DNA of 64,000 nt from Roseiarcus sp963787135 (lineage in GTDB: Bacteria; Pseudomonadota; Alphaproteobacteria; Rhizobiales; Beijerinckiaceae): NCBI GenBank assembly GCA_963787135.1, contig CAWBBW010000025.1:1-64000 (forward strand). The letters are read 5' to 3'. The notes below the pieces were generated by a model that worked only from the letters and a program-made list of their open reading frames with translations, made no database searches and had not been told where the DNA came from. Shown one piece after another: positions 45,303 through 54,535 of the stretch. The number at the start of each line of letters is the position of its first letter. The stretch's first letter is position 1. The position numbers and the translations under genes are program-made.

Positions 45303-47077
45303 TGGCGACAGTCGAGAAGCCGGTCGACGTCGTCATCGTCGGGTTCGGCTGGACCGGAGCAATCATGGCGATCGAACTGGCGCAGGCAGGGCTGAACGTC
45401 CTGGCGCTGGAACGTGGCGAGGACGCCGCCACCGTGCCGAACTGGGCGTATCCCAAGGTCGTGGACGAGATCGCGCAGTCGGCCCGGAATGGGCTGCTCC
45501 AAAACTTGTCGAAGACGACCGTCACGATCCGCCATAGCAAGAACGATCGCGCGGCGCCCTACCGCCAGATCGGCTCGTTCAAGCCGGGAACTGGGGTCGG
45601 CGGCGCCGGGATCCACTGGTCCGGCGTTCATTCGCGGGTGATGCCGGAGGAACTGCGTCTTAGGAGTTGCGTCATCGAGCGCTATGGCGCGAGCTTCATT
45701 CCTGACGACCTGTCTTTGCAGGATTGGGGCGTTGCCTACGACGAGCTGGAGCCGCATTTCGACCGCTTTGAATATGTCTGCGGCACATCGGGGCAGGCGG
45801 GCAACATCCAGGGTCGTAAGATCGAGGGCGGCAATCCCTTCGAGGCGCCCCGGTCGCGCGAGTTTCCGCTACCGCCCTTAACCAACCCGCCGACCAGCGT
45901 TCTCTTCGCCAAGGCGACACGCGATCTCGGCTACCATCCCTACTCGCTCCCGGCGGCGAACGCCTCGCGCTCCTACACCAACCCTTATGGCTGCCGGCTC
46001 GGACCGTGCAACTTCTGCGGCTTCTGCAGCGACTATGGCTGCATCAACTATTCGAAGGCCTCGCCGCAGACGACGATCCTGCCCTCGCTCTACCGAATGC
46101 CGAACTTCGCGCTGCGCACCAACGCCCATGTGCTCAAGGTCAACACCGACAGCTCAGGCAAGCGGGCGACCGGCGTAACCTACGTCGATGCGCAGGGTCG
46201 CGAGGTCGAGCAGCCGGCGACGATGGTCATCCTGGCCGCGTTTCATCTGCACAACGTGCGCCTGATGCTCTCTTCGGGTATCGGCGAGCCCTACAATCCC
46301 GACACGGGCGACGGCACAGTCGGGCGCAATTTCTGCTATCAGATTCTCAATAGCGTGAACCTGTTCTTCGACGAGAAGACCTACATCAACCAGTTCATGG
46401 GGTCGGGCGGCGTCGGCCAGGCGATCGAGGATTTCTACGGCGACAATTTCGATCACGGCCCGCTCGGTTTCATCGGCGGCGGCGTAATCTGGGGGCGACA
46501 GACCGGCAACGGTCCGGTGCGGGGGATTCCTCTGCCCTTGGGATCTCCGACCTGGGGCAGCGGCTGGAAGGCCGCGGTGAAAGAGAATTTTCTTCACACC
46601 GGCCGGATCGAGTCCCAGACCAGCAACATGGCCTATCGGGGCTGCTATCTCGACCTCGATCCGACCTATCGCGACGCCTATGGCGCGCCGCTCCTGCGAA
46701 TGACTCTCAACTGGCAGGACAATGATATGCGCGTGTCCGAGTTCTTCGGGCAGAAGCTGTCTGAGATTGGCAGGGCGATGGGCGCCAAATCCATGTCCGG
46801 CCGCGTGTTGAAGCGGCGCGACAATTGGGACACGCGCGCTTACCAGAGCACGCATATCAACGGCGGGACGGCGATGGGCGCCGATCCCAAGACCAGCGTC
46901 GTCAACAAGTACCTCCAGAGTTGGGACGTGCCGAATCTGTTCGTGCTGGGCGCCAACGTCTTTGCGCATGGGATCGGTTACAATCCGACCGGGCTTGTGG
47001 GCGGACTTGCCTACTGGGCGGCGGCGAATATCCGCTCGACCTACCTCAAAGACCCCGGTCCGATGGTACGGCTATGA
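45302..47077 (+). CDS. FAD-dependent sugar/gluconate dehydrogenase, GMC flavoprotein subunit
   Basis: 591 aa GMC-family oxidoreductase. FAD-binding VVIVGFGWTGAIMAIELAQA at the N-terminus; the C-terminal HINGGTAMG holds the catalytic His, and NVFAHGIGYNPTGLVGGLAY follows. Cys residues 231, 236, 239, 242 and 247 (CRLGPCNFCGFCSDYGC) resemble the 3Fe-4S site of FAD-glucose dehydrogenases. It has no signal peptide of its own and is probably exported with the Tat-tagged small subunit. Electrons go to the cytochrome encoded next. Substrate: an aldose or aldonate in the periplasm. Confidence 0.92.
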   Translation: MATVEKPVDVVIVGFGWTGAIMAIELAQAGLNVLALERGEDAATVPNWAYPKVVDEIAQSARNGLLQNLSKTTVTIRHSKNDRAAPYRQIGSFKPGTGVGGAGIHWSGVHSRVMPEELRLRSCVIERYGASFIPDDLSLQDWGVAYDELEPHFDRFEYVCGTSGQAGNIQGRKIEGGNPFEAPRSREFPLPPLTNPPTSVLFAKATRDLGYHPYSLPAANASRSYTNPYGCRLGPCNFCGFCSDYGCINYSKASPQTTILPSLYRMPNFALRTNAHVLKVNTDSSGKRATGVTYVDAQGREVEQPATMVILAAFHLHNVRLMLSSGIGEPYNPDTGDGTVGRNFCYQILNSVNLFFDEKTYINQFMGSGGVGQAIEDFYGDNFDHGPLGFIGGGVIWGRQTGNGPVRGIPLPLGSPTWGSGWKAAVKENFLHTGRIESQTSNMAYRGCYLDLDPTYRDAYGAPLLRMTLNWQDNDMRVSEFFGQKLSEIGRAMGAKSMSGRVLKRRDNWDTRAYQSTHINGGTAMGADPKTSVVNKYLQSWDVPNLFVLGANVFAHGIGYNPTGLVGGLAYWAAANIRSTYLKDPGPMVRL

Positions 47078-48384
47078 ACGCGCGTTGCTCTTGGGCGGTC
47101 GCCGCCCTCGCGCTTGTTGTGGCGGCTGCGACCATCCGTGCCTCTGCCCTGCATGTTCCCAATCCGCAAATCGCGCCTCTGCTGGCTGAGCGGAAGCCGG
47201 ACATGGAGCACGGCAAATATGTCGCGGTGCTCGGCGATTGCGCCGCCTGCCACACGGTTGCGGGCGGGCAGCCGTTCGCCGGGGGCAACCCCTTCTCGAC
47301 GCCGGCCGGAACGGTCTACTCGACCAACATTACCCCCGATCGCGACTCTGGAATCGGCAATTACAGTTTCGAGGATTTCGTTCGCGTCATGCGGCTCGGA
47401 GTGACGCCGGACGGAACGCGCCTCTATCCCGCAATGCCCTACACGGCCTATGCCAAAGTCTCGGACGAGGATTTGCAGGATCTCTTCGCCTATCTCCAGT
47501 CCGGCGTCGTCCCGGCACACGAACCCCACCAGCCGAGCCCGATCGCTTGGCCGCTCGGCATCCGTTGGCCGCTCGCCTTGTGGAATCTCGCGTTTCAGGA
47601 CGATTCCCGCTTCGTGGCGGATGGGTCGAAGGATGAGCAGTGGAACCGCGGAGCCTATCTGGTCCAGGGCTTGGGGCATTGCGGCACATGCCACACTCCG
47701 CGTGGCGTGGCGTTCGAAGAGGTGGATGTCGCCGGGAAGAGCGATCTCTATCTGTCGGGAACCCAATTCGACGGGACTTCGCCGATCAATCTGCGCGGCA
47801 ACCCAGGCGACGGGCTTGGCCGCTGGAGCGCTTCCGACATCGCCGAGCTTCTCAGATCCGGCCGCAACCCGCATTCGGCCGTGACGGGCCCCATGGCCGA
47901 CGTGGTGCGGGACAGTACGCAATACATGACCGACCTGGATGCTGCGGCGATCGCGACTTATCTCAAGTCGCTTTCACCGGCGCCGGAGGACCATCGCGCG
48001 ACGTTTGCGGCAAACGATGCGACGATCCACACGATTATGGCCGGCGACGAACAATCGGCCGGTGGCCACATCTACATGGACAGTTGCGCCGCCTGCCATC
48101 GTCTGTCCGGCAGCGGCGAGAGGCTTGCGTTTCCGACGCTCGCCGGCAACTCAAGCGTGTTGAATTCTGACCCCACTTCTCTCATTGCGGTGATCCTGGA
48201 CGGAGCCCGCCTTCCGTCGACGGCCGCGGCGCCCAGCGGTCTCGCCATGCCTCCATTCGGATGGCGCTACGATGACGCCGACATCGCCGAGGTCGCGACC
48301 TTCGTTCGTGCGAACTGGGGGAATGCCGCGCCGCCCGTTACGGGGGCAGAGGTCGCAAAGGTTCGAAAGCAGCGATCCGACTGA
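47074..48384 (+). CDS. Tri-haem cytochrome c subunit of the sugar/gluconate dehydrogenase
   Basis: 436 aa with an N-terminal signal peptide (about residues 1-25) and three CxxCH haem sites: C56-H60, C203-H207 and C338-H342. It passes electrons from the flavoprotein to the quinone pool or oxidase at the outer face of the inner membrane. ATGA overlap with the flavoprotein gene. No obvious C-terminal membrane anchor is seen, unlike several acetic-acid-bacterial homologues. Confidence 0.93.
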   Translation: MNARCSWAVAALALVVAAATIRASALHVPNPQIAPLLAERKPDMEHGKYVAVLGDCAACHTVAGGQPFAGGNPFSTPAGTVYSTNITPDRDSGIGNYSFEDFVRVMRLGVTPDGTRLYPAMPYTAYAKVSDEDLQDLFAYLQSGVVPAHEPHQPSPIAWPLGIRWPLALWNLAFQDDSRFVADGSKDEQWNRGAYLVQGLGHCGTCHTPRGVAFEEVDVAGKSDLYLSGTQFDGTSPINLRGNPGDGLGRWSASDIAELLRSGRNPHSAVTGPMADVVRDSTQYMTDLDAAAIATYLKSLSPAPEDHRATFAANDATIHTIMAGDEQSAGGHIYMDSCAACHRLSGSGERLAFPTLAGNSSVLNSDPTSLIAVILDGARLPSTAAAPSGLAMPPFGWRYDDADIAEVATFVRANWGNAAPPVTGAEVAKVRKQRSD

Positions 48385-48396
48385 GGCCGCTCCGCT

Positions 48397-49140
48397 CTAC
48401 AGCGCGAAGCCGCCGTCGACGAGATAGGCCTGGCCGGTCGCGAACGCGCTCTCGTCGGAGGCGAGATAGACCGCGAGCGCGGCGATCTCCTCAGGCTTGC
48501 CAAGCCGGCCCATCGGCTGACGGTCGACAAAAGCCTGACGCACCGCCTCGAGCGACTGGCCGCTCGATGCGCTCAGGGCCGCGATCCGGCCGTCGAGCGA
48601 GGGGCTCTCGATCGTGCCGGGGCAGATAGCGTTGCAGCGCACGCCTTTGCGAATGTAATCTACGGCGACCGCCTTGGTGAGCCCGATCACCGCGGCCTTG
48701 GACGCGCCGTAGACGTAGCGGTTGGGGACGCCCCGCACCGAGGACGCGCCCGAGGCGATGTTGACGATCGATCCGTGCCCCTTCTCCAGCATCCCCGGCA
48801 GAAAGGCGCGGATCGTGCGATGCATCGACTTGACGTTGAGGTCGAAGGAGAAGTCCCACTCCTCGTCCGAGCAGTCGAGCGCGGTTCCGTGGTGGACGAA
48901 GCCCGCGCAGTTGAAGAGAACGTCGATCGGGCCGACGTCGCGCGCGAGCGCCGCGACCGCCTCGGTGGAGCGCACGTCGAGCTTGCGCCGGTCCGCTTCG
49001 AGCCCGGCAAGGCCGTCGACATTGACATCGGTCGCAATGACGCGGGCGCCTTCCCGTGCGAACGCCTCCGCCGTCGCCCGGCCGATGCCCGCCGCCGCCG
49101 CCGTCAACAGCGCCACTTTCCCCGCCAACCGTCCCGCCAT
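48397..49140 (-). CDS. SDR-family dehydrogenase (BDH2 / 2-keto-3-deoxy-L-fuconate dehydrogenase-like)
   Basis: 247 aa Rossmann enzyme. The cofactor loop TAAAAGIGRATAEAF has Ala residues in place of the usual Gly-rich TGGGSGIG. NIASGASS holds the catalytic Ser, YVYGASKAAVIGL the Tyr and Lys, and the end is GQAYLVDGGFAL. Asp at the end of strand 2 (IATDVNVD) suggests NAD preference. Convergent with the cytochrome gene. It could oxidise a sugar acid made by the neighbouring pathway. Confidence 0.88.
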   Translation of the reverse strand: MAGRLAGKVALLTAAAAGIGRATAEAFAREGARVIATDVNVDGLAGLEADRRKLDVRSTEAVAALARDVGPIDVLFNCAGFVHHGTALDCSDEEWDFSFDLNVKSMHRTIRAFLPGMLEKGHGSIVNIASGASSVRGVPNRYVYGASKAAVIGLTKAVAVDYIRKGVRCNAICPGTIESPSLDGRIAALSASSGQSLEAVRQAFVDRQPMGRLGKPEEIAALAVYLASDESAFATGQAYLVDGGFAL

Positions 49141-49366
49141 TGCAAACGCTCCTCTCCCATGCCTCAGCGGTCGCTCCCGCGGCGCCGACGGGCCGTTCTA
49201 GGCGACAACGCGCCGCGATCCTAGCCGGGGCCGTCCCAGCCCGCCGTCTCGCGTCGCGCGACAGGCCTTGGCACGGGAACGCCGGCGGCCGGGATATTGC
49301 CAAGGCCGCCAAAATCGGCATAGACAGCAGCGCTGATCGTACGCTCTCTGCCGGCTCGATCGCGGC

Positions 49367-49442
49367 GCCGCAATAGCTCAGCTGGTAGAGCACCTCATTC
49401 GTAATGAGGGGGTCGGGGGTTCGAATCCCTCTTGCGGCACCA
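49367..49442 (+). tRNA. tRNA-Thr (anticodon CGU)
   Basis: 76 nt with encoded CCA. The acceptor stem GCCGCAA (49367-49373) pairs with TTGCGGC (49432-49438). The anticodon stem CCTCA/TGAGG encloses TTCGTAA with anticodon CGT at 49400-49402, reading ACG codons. The T-arm contains GGTTCGAATCC. No integrase or repeated 3' end lies downstream, so nothing suggests it serves as an attachment site here. Confidence 0.97.
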
Positions 49443-49718
49443 GCAATCCTTTTGAAATCCCTGGTTATTCTCGCGGGCTGCAGTGCTGAGTAATTGAGAC
49501 TTTTCGCGCGGACCCTAGCGGACCTCGCGGGCCAAGACGTGGTGCGGCCCGCGCTGGTCGGCTGGCGCCCGCAATGCCATTTCAGCTCGAATAGCCCCGC
49601 GATGGCTGCTCGCGAGAACCCGCTCGGCGCCGGCCTGGCAGCTGACAGGCTGACAGCGCCAGCCGCGCGCCAGCGGCGGAGAAAGGGCCTGAACCACCAC
49701 CGCGGAGCCTTGTTAGAT

Positions 49719-50084
49719 TTAGCCGATCGGCTCCAGCCCGGTAAGGCGTAAGGCGTTCGCGCGCACCTGGCGGAGCGCGGGCGCGAGCGCGGCTTCCGCC
49801 ACGTCGACCAGGGCGTGCGAAACATGCTGTGGCGATGACGCGCCGCCGAAGGCGGCATTGATGAGGAACCATCCCCAGGCCATCTGCGCGGCGAAGGCGC
49901 CCTCGTGAGCAGCCGCGATTTTCTCGTCCACCATCAGGCGGATTTCCCGCGCGCCCTGGCCTGTGAGGTCGAACCCCGCGGCCATCAATCCCGGCGCCCG
50001 CGCGGCGATCGTGACCATTGCGTCCAGCCCTGCCTGCGCGGTTTGGCGTGCAAATGTCAGCGAGCGATCGGCCAAGTCGTTCAT
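49719..50084 (-). CDS. Small hypothetical protein, phasin-like in character
   Basis: 121 aa, mostly alpha-helical and alanine-rich, without membrane helices or signal. I do not recognise a firm family. The helical pattern (ADRSLTFARQTAQAGLDAM, QGAREIRLMVDEKIAAAHEG) resembles phasins that coat polyhydroxyalkanoate granules. The start MNDLADRS at 50084 was chosen over 50129 because the extra N-terminal residues look non-coding. It stands alone between the tRNA gene and the enolase-paralogue operon. Confidence 0.55.
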   Translation of the reverse strand: MNDLADRSLTFARQTAQAGLDAMVTIAARAPGLMAAGFDLTGQGAREIRLMVDEKIAAAHEGAFAAQMAWGWFLINAAFGGASSPQHVSHALVDVAEAALAPALRQVRANALRLTGLEPIG

Positions 50085-50302
50085 CGCTGAGGCCCGTTGA
50101 AAGGAGTTCCTGCAGATGCGGGTGAACAAAGAGCAACAAACGCGAGCGGTGTGATAATCGGTGTTTTATCTCTCATCTTGGTCCCTTTTGGAGAGCGGCG
50201 GCCTCCGGCGCCCTTGATGCGAAGCCCGGGAGCGGCCGAAGGTTCCCGGGCGTTTTGTCACTCAAACGCGAACGCCCATCCGAAAACAGGTTCGGAAACT
50301 AC

Positions 50303-51611
50303 TCAGAGCGCGCGTTTCGAAGATCGCCTGCGCGCCGGCAGCGCATCCATTCCGGCGAAGCGCGCCTTATGCCCCAGGGTCTCCTCGATGCGCAGGGCCT
50401 CGTTCCATTTCGCCATCCGTTCGGAGCGTGAGAATGAGCCAACCTTGAGCTGGCCCGCTCCCCAGCCCACGGCGAGGTGAACGATCGAGGTGTCTTCGGT
50501 CTCGCCCGAGCGCGCCGAGACGATCGTGCCGAAGCCCGAGCGGCGGCCTTCCTCGCAGGCGGCTCGCGCGTCGCTGACTGTGCCTGCCTGATTGACCTTG
50601 ATCAGGACCGCGTTGGCGGTGCGCTCGCGCGCCGCTTCGCGCACGCGCCCGGCGTTGGTCACGAGGAGGTCGTCCCCGATCACCTGAATGCGGTCGCCGA
50701 CCGCGGCGGTGAACCGCCGGAATCCCTCATTGTCGTCTTCGGCGAACGGGTCTTCGATCGAGACGATCGGATAGCGCGCGCACCAGTCGATGAGCATTTC
50801 GGCCAAGCCGTCCCGATCGAGTTCGCGCTTCTCGAGGCCCAGCCGGTAGCGTCCGCCGCGACCGAACTCGGACGCGGCGACATCGAGCGAGATCGCGGCG
50901 TCCTCGCCCGGCGATAAGCCCGCCCGCTCGATCGCCAGCATCAGCGCGTCGAGCGCCTGCTCGTTGCTCGAGAAGGCCGGCCACCAGCCGCCTTCGTCCG
51001 CGACGCCTTGCGCGAGCCCGCGCTCGGCCATGATCGCGCCGGCGGCGTGGTAGACCTCCGCCGTCGTCTCCAGCGCTTCGGCGAAGCTCTTGGCCTTTGG
51101 CGCGACGATCATGAAATCCTGCACGTCGGTCCGTCGTCCGGCATGCGCGCCGCCGCCGAAAATCTGGATTTCGGGCAGCGGAATCAGTGCCGGCCCATCG
51201 CCGGCAAGGTGAGCGCCACAGCGGGACTTTGCGGCTCGCCGCAGCCGCCTGCAGCGCCGCAAGCGAAACGGCGGTGAGCGCGTTGCCGCCGAGCCTCGCC
51301 AGCGTCGGCGTGCCGTCCAGCGCCACGAGCCTTCGGTCGAGACCGGCCTGATCGAACGGATCGCCGCCAATGAGCGCGGGGGCGATCTCGGCGCGAATGC
51401 CTTTCAGCGCGTCCTGCACGTCGAGACCGCCGAGCCGCGACCCGCCGTCGCGCTTCTCGACCGCTTCGCGGGTTCCGCGCGACGCGCCGGCGGGAGCCAT
51501 TCCACGCCCGACGGCGCCGTCGCTGAGCGCCATTTCCGCTTCGACCGTGGGACGGCCGCGCGAATCCCAGATGCGCCGCGCGCGCAGCGATTGAATGACC
51601 GGATCGCTCAT
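50303..51611 (-). pseudogene. Enolase paralogue with altered active site, single-base frameshift
   Basis: Enolase-superfamily protein of about 435 aa after correction. The N-terminal capping domain (RIWDSRGRPTVEAEM) is in one frame. From about 51215, where one extra base occurs (tggcgc then tcac), the barrel continues in the next frame (HLAGDGPALIPLPEIQIFGG). Conserved: the acid Glu in DEGGWWPAF, metal ligands in IVSIEDPF and VIGDDLLVTN, the base Lys in LIKVNQAG and the Lys in GQLKVG. Altered: the Glu of QEFMI is Asp (VQDFMI) and the His of SHRSGE is Ala (SARSGE). Start 51611 overlaps the kinase stop (ATGA). Unlikely to be the housekeeping enolase. Confidence 0.8.
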
Positions 51612-52615
51612 GCGGCCGCGCTCCACGCCTCGGCGACATCGCCAAGTTTCCCTGGCGGCCGGGCGACAAGCGGCGCCGCGCAGCGGCGTACGGCCTCGCG
51701 CTCGCTATCGCGGGTCAGATATTCGACCGGCGATTTTCCGTCGACCCGCGCCAGGAACAAGGCCGGCAGCAACGCGGCCGCGCGGCTTTCGAGTTCGCTC
51801 GCGCTCTCCCACTCGACGCCTTCGAGATAGGCGCGGGCCAGCGTTGAAAAAGCGACGAGGTATCGCCTCTTGTCGGCGCCGGCGCGCGCTCCTTTCAGCA
51901 GAAAATGGTTGAGGCAGAAGGCAAGGTCGAAGGCGGGATCGCCGAACCATGCGCATTCGGCGTCGAGAAAGACCGGCCCGTGCGGGCCTTTGAGAATGTT
52001 CTTCGGGCTCACGTCGCCGTGGACGAGCGCGTGCTTGGTCGCGAGCGTCTCGCCCGCGAGCGCTTCGAAGCGCCCGGCGAGCGAAGGATGGGCGCGCGCC
52101 GTCGCGCGCAGATAGGGCTCGATCCGGATCGCTTCGAACGTCTGGTCGTTCGCAAACGCCACGCGTAAGCTTGGGTCGGCCGCGCTTCGGGCATGGATCA
52201 GCCCAAGATTGCGGCCGGCCAAGGCCGCGAAATCAGCGTCGACCTGACCTGTAAGGAGCTCCGTCTTCCACAGCGTGAAGTCGGCCGGCGGAAGGTATTC
52301 CATGGCGAAGAGGCCGGCCGCCCGGTCTTCGCCGAGAACTTCGGGAACAGCGTGAGGGAGCCAGCGCCTGACCGCTCGCATCCAGGCCGCTTCCGCGGCG
52401 TTGCGCTCGACTGGCGCCTCCCAGAGCGCGGCGACCTTGAGCCTCGGCAGCGCGCGCTTGACGCAGAAGCGTGCGCCCTCGGTCTCGACAAGGCTGATGT
52501 CCGAGGAGACGCCGCCCGTCAGCGGCGTGATCCGGACCCTCTCTGCTGCGCCGATGAGGCCGAGGCGACTGAGGGACTCGCTGAGGTCGCCGCTCGCATG
52601 AGGGGCGAGCCTCAA
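51608..52615 (-). CDS. APH/choline-kinase-fold phosphotransferase
   Basis: About 335 aa, aminoglycoside-phosphotransferase-like kinase. N-terminal lobe with GGVSSDISLVETEGARFCVK (ATP-binding Lys); catalytic loop ALVHGDVSPKNIL with the Asp and Asn; metal Asp in PVFLDAECAWFGDPAFDLAF. The frame is open back to 52669, but the TTG at 52615, overlapping the SDR stop as TTGA, gives the most natural start. Coupled to the SDR before and the enolase paralogue after, it most likely phosphorylates a small hydroxylated metabolite and not an antibiotic. Confidence 0.82.
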   Translation of the reverse strand: MRLAPHASGDLSESLSRLGLIGAAERVRITPLTGGVSSDISLVETEGARFCVKRALPRLKVAALWEAPVERNAAEAAWMRAVRRWLPHAVPEVLGEDRAAGLFAMEYLPPADFTLWKTELLTGQVDADFAALAGRNLGLIHARSAADPSLRVAFANDQTFEAIRIEPYLRATARAHPSLAGRFEALAGETLATKHALVHGDVSPKNILKGPHGPVFLDAECAWFGDPAFDLAFCLNHFLLKGARAGADKRRYLVAFSTLARAYLEGVEWESASELESRAAALLPALFLARVDGKSPVEYLTRDSEREAVRRCAAPLVARPPGKLGDVAEAWSAAA

Positions 52616-53361
52616 TAGGTGGCCCGGCCGCCCGAAAGATCGAAGACGGCGCCCGTGCTGAACGAACATTCACGGCTCGCGAGCCAGCAAATGAGCGAGG
52701 CGGCCTCGTCCACTGTACCGAAGCGCTCCATCGGGATTTTCGAGCGCATATAGGCGATATGGGCAGGCGAAACCTGTTCGAGGATTGGAGTTTCGATCGT
52801 CGCTGGGGTGACGGCGTTGATGGTGACGCCGTCCTTGGCGAGTTCCTTGCCGAGCGACTTGGTGAGGCCGATCACCGCCGCCTTGGAAGCGCTGTAAGCC
52901 GAGGCTGTTGGATTGCCCTCCTTGCCGGCGATCGAGGCGACGTTGACGATCCGGCCGTAACCGCGCGCCTTCATCAGGCTTGCGACGAAACGATTGCAAT
53001 AGAAGAGCCCGTTGACGTTGATGTCGAACACCCGCTTCCATTCGGCGATCGGATAATCGATGACGAGCGCGTTCTGCCCCGCCACTCCGGCGCTGCAAAC
53101 GAGCGCGTCGATCTGGCCCATCGCCGCGTTGCTGGCTTTCGCCGCGCGCTCGACGTCGGCCGGATCGACGACGTCGACGCGCTCGGCGACGCTCTTGTCG
53201 CCGAGCTCGGCCGTCGCCGCCTTCAGCCGCGCCGGATCCACGTCCCATAGCGCGACCCGGCCACCCTCGGCGACGACCCGGCGCGCGACCGCAAGTCCGA
53301 TACCCGAGGCGCCCCCGGTGATGATCGCCGTCATGCCCTCGAAGCGTTCGCTCATGGCCAT
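52612..53361 (-). CDS. SDR-family NAD(P)-dependent dehydrogenase
   Basis: 249 aa. Cofactor motif ITGGASGIGLAVARR, Asp in LWDVDPA (NAD preference), CSAGVAG in the NAG position, catalytic Ser in NVASIAG and YSASKAAVIGLTKSL. Close to FabG/L-arabinose- or gluconate-dehydrogenase-like SDRs. First gene of the SDR-kinase-enolase operon on the minus strand; start MAMSERF at 53361 with ggagagc upstream. Confidence 0.9.
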   Translation of the reverse strand: MAMSERFEGMTAIITGGASGIGLAVARRVVAEGGRVALWDVDPARLKAATAELGDKSVAERVDVVDPADVERAAKASNAAMGQIDALVCSAGVAGQNALVIDYPIAEWKRVFDINVNGLFYCNRFVASLMKARGYGRIVNVASIAGKEGNPTASAYSASKAAVIGLTKSLGKELAKDGVTINAVTPATIETPILEQVSPAHIAYMRSKIPMERFGTVDEAASLICWLASRECSFSTGAVFDLSGGRATY

Positions 53362-53623
53362 GCTCTCCTCAAGCCTCCCCGCGTTTGCCCGTTATGGGCC
53401 ACTATGGAAACAGCGACAGACCGGCGTCAACCCGCGGTTGGGTCACGCCACGGAGCAGCGACGCGCAGACTCAGCGAGCGTTTCGGCTCAGGCGGCTCCG
53501 ACCGCCCGTCTCGCTGGGCCCGAGCCTGCCATGAAGACGACTATCAGGAACACGCCGGCCTTATTGGAACACGATCTCGCTTCCGGCCGTTGAATTGGTA
53601 GGTAGATTTAAAGGAGCGCCATC

Positions 53624-53992
53624 ATGGAAGCCATGCAGGATACCGGAAATCTCATCTCGTCGGAGAAGGTTGAGGGAACGAACGTGTACAATCGGGCCGG
53701 AGAGACGCTCGGGTCGATTCACGATCTCATGATCGACAAAAGCTCCGGCCACGTCGCTTATGCGATCATGTCGTTCGGCGGCTTCCTCGGGATAGGCAAT
53801 CAATTCCACCCGCTCCCGTGGTCGGTCCTGAAGTACGATACGAACATCGGCGGATACGTCGTCGATCTCGACAAACAGCAGCTCGAGGGCGGGCCGGCAT
53901 ATGACGCGGACGCTGAGCCTGATTGGCGCGACCGAACCTACGAGAACAAAATCCACGACTATTATGGAGTGGGTCCGTATTGGTCGATGTAG
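53624..53992 (+). CDS. PRC-barrel domain protein
   Basis: 122 aa. The PRC-barrel spans about residues 10-85: SSEKVEGTNVYNRAGETLGS, then IDKSSGHVAYAIMSFGGFLG and FHPLPWSVLKYD. Such small cytosolic proteins are common in Hyphomicrobiales, often stress-induced; function not established. aaggag precedes the ATG by 9 nt. It is followed 68 nt later by a DUF2934 gene. Confidence 0.88.
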   Translation: MEAMQDTGNLISSEKVEGTNVYNRAGETLGSIHDLMIDKSSGHVAYAIMSFGGFLGIGNQFHPLPWSVLKYDTNIGGYVVDLDKQQLEGGPAYDADAEPDWRDRTYENKIHDYYGVGPYWSM

Positions 53993-54060
53993 CAAGTGAG
54001 GGCGCCGCCGGGCTGGACCGCCGGCGCCCCGCTTGGTTTCACCTCAACACGGAGATTGGC

Positions 54061-54507
54061 ATGCCGGAGCGCTTGGTCGACGTCGAGAAGCAGGGCGCGA
54101 ATGTTCTGCACACCTTTCCTGTCAGGATCAGCCCGCCGGCCGATGAGGAGGCATTCAAGCAGAAGGCGTTGGAGGCAGCGGGCCACGCGAAGCTGGTCCC
54201 CAACGAGGAACTCGAGAATCTGAACGCAAGGATGCACGTAAGCCGTGGCGGGCAGCTGACCCCATACGGAGATCCGCATGGTGTGCTGGCGGAGACCAAG
54301 GCGGGTTTGGATCAGTTCGTTCGCGATCGCGCCTATTTCCTCTGGGAGGAGGCGGGGCGGCCGGAGGGCCGGGCCGAGGACTTCTGGCATCAGGCGCAGC
54401 ATGAACGTTTCCGCGAACGCGCTTACGCGCTGTGGGAGCGCGAGGGCCGTCCAGAAGGCAAGGCGGACGAGCACTGGTATCGGACGCGCGCCTTCGAGGA
54501 AAGCTGA
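54061..54507 (+). CDS. DUF2934-containing protein
   Basis: 148 aa. The C-terminal half contains two DUF2934 repeats, RAYFLWEEAGRPEGRAEDFW and RAYALWEREGRPEGKADEHW, each a helix-turn-helix-like unit rich in charged residues. The N-terminal half (KQGANVLHTFPVRIS) is not recognised. Function unknown. It follows the PRC-barrel gene and is convergent with the RND permease. Confidence 0.85.
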   Translation: MPERLVDVEKQGANVLHTFPVRISPPADEEAFKQKALEAAGHAKLVPNEELENLNARMHVSRGGQLTPYGDPHGVLAETKAGLDQFVRDRAYFLWEEAGRPEGRAEDFWHQAQHERFRERAYALWEREGRPEGKADEHWYRTRAFEES

Positions 54508-54535
54508 CGACGAAAAATGAAGGGCTCGGTCGGCT

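Noticed and set aside
49367..49718. tRNA-Thr gene as attachment site of a genomic island
   Set aside because: No integrase gene, no repeat of the tRNA 3' end and no change in gene character is seen downstream.
51608..52615. Antibiotic (aminoglycoside) resistance by the APH-fold protein
   Set aside because: The fold is shared by many metabolite kinases, and the gene is translationally coupled to an SDR and an enolase paralogue, so a metabolic substrate is far more likely.
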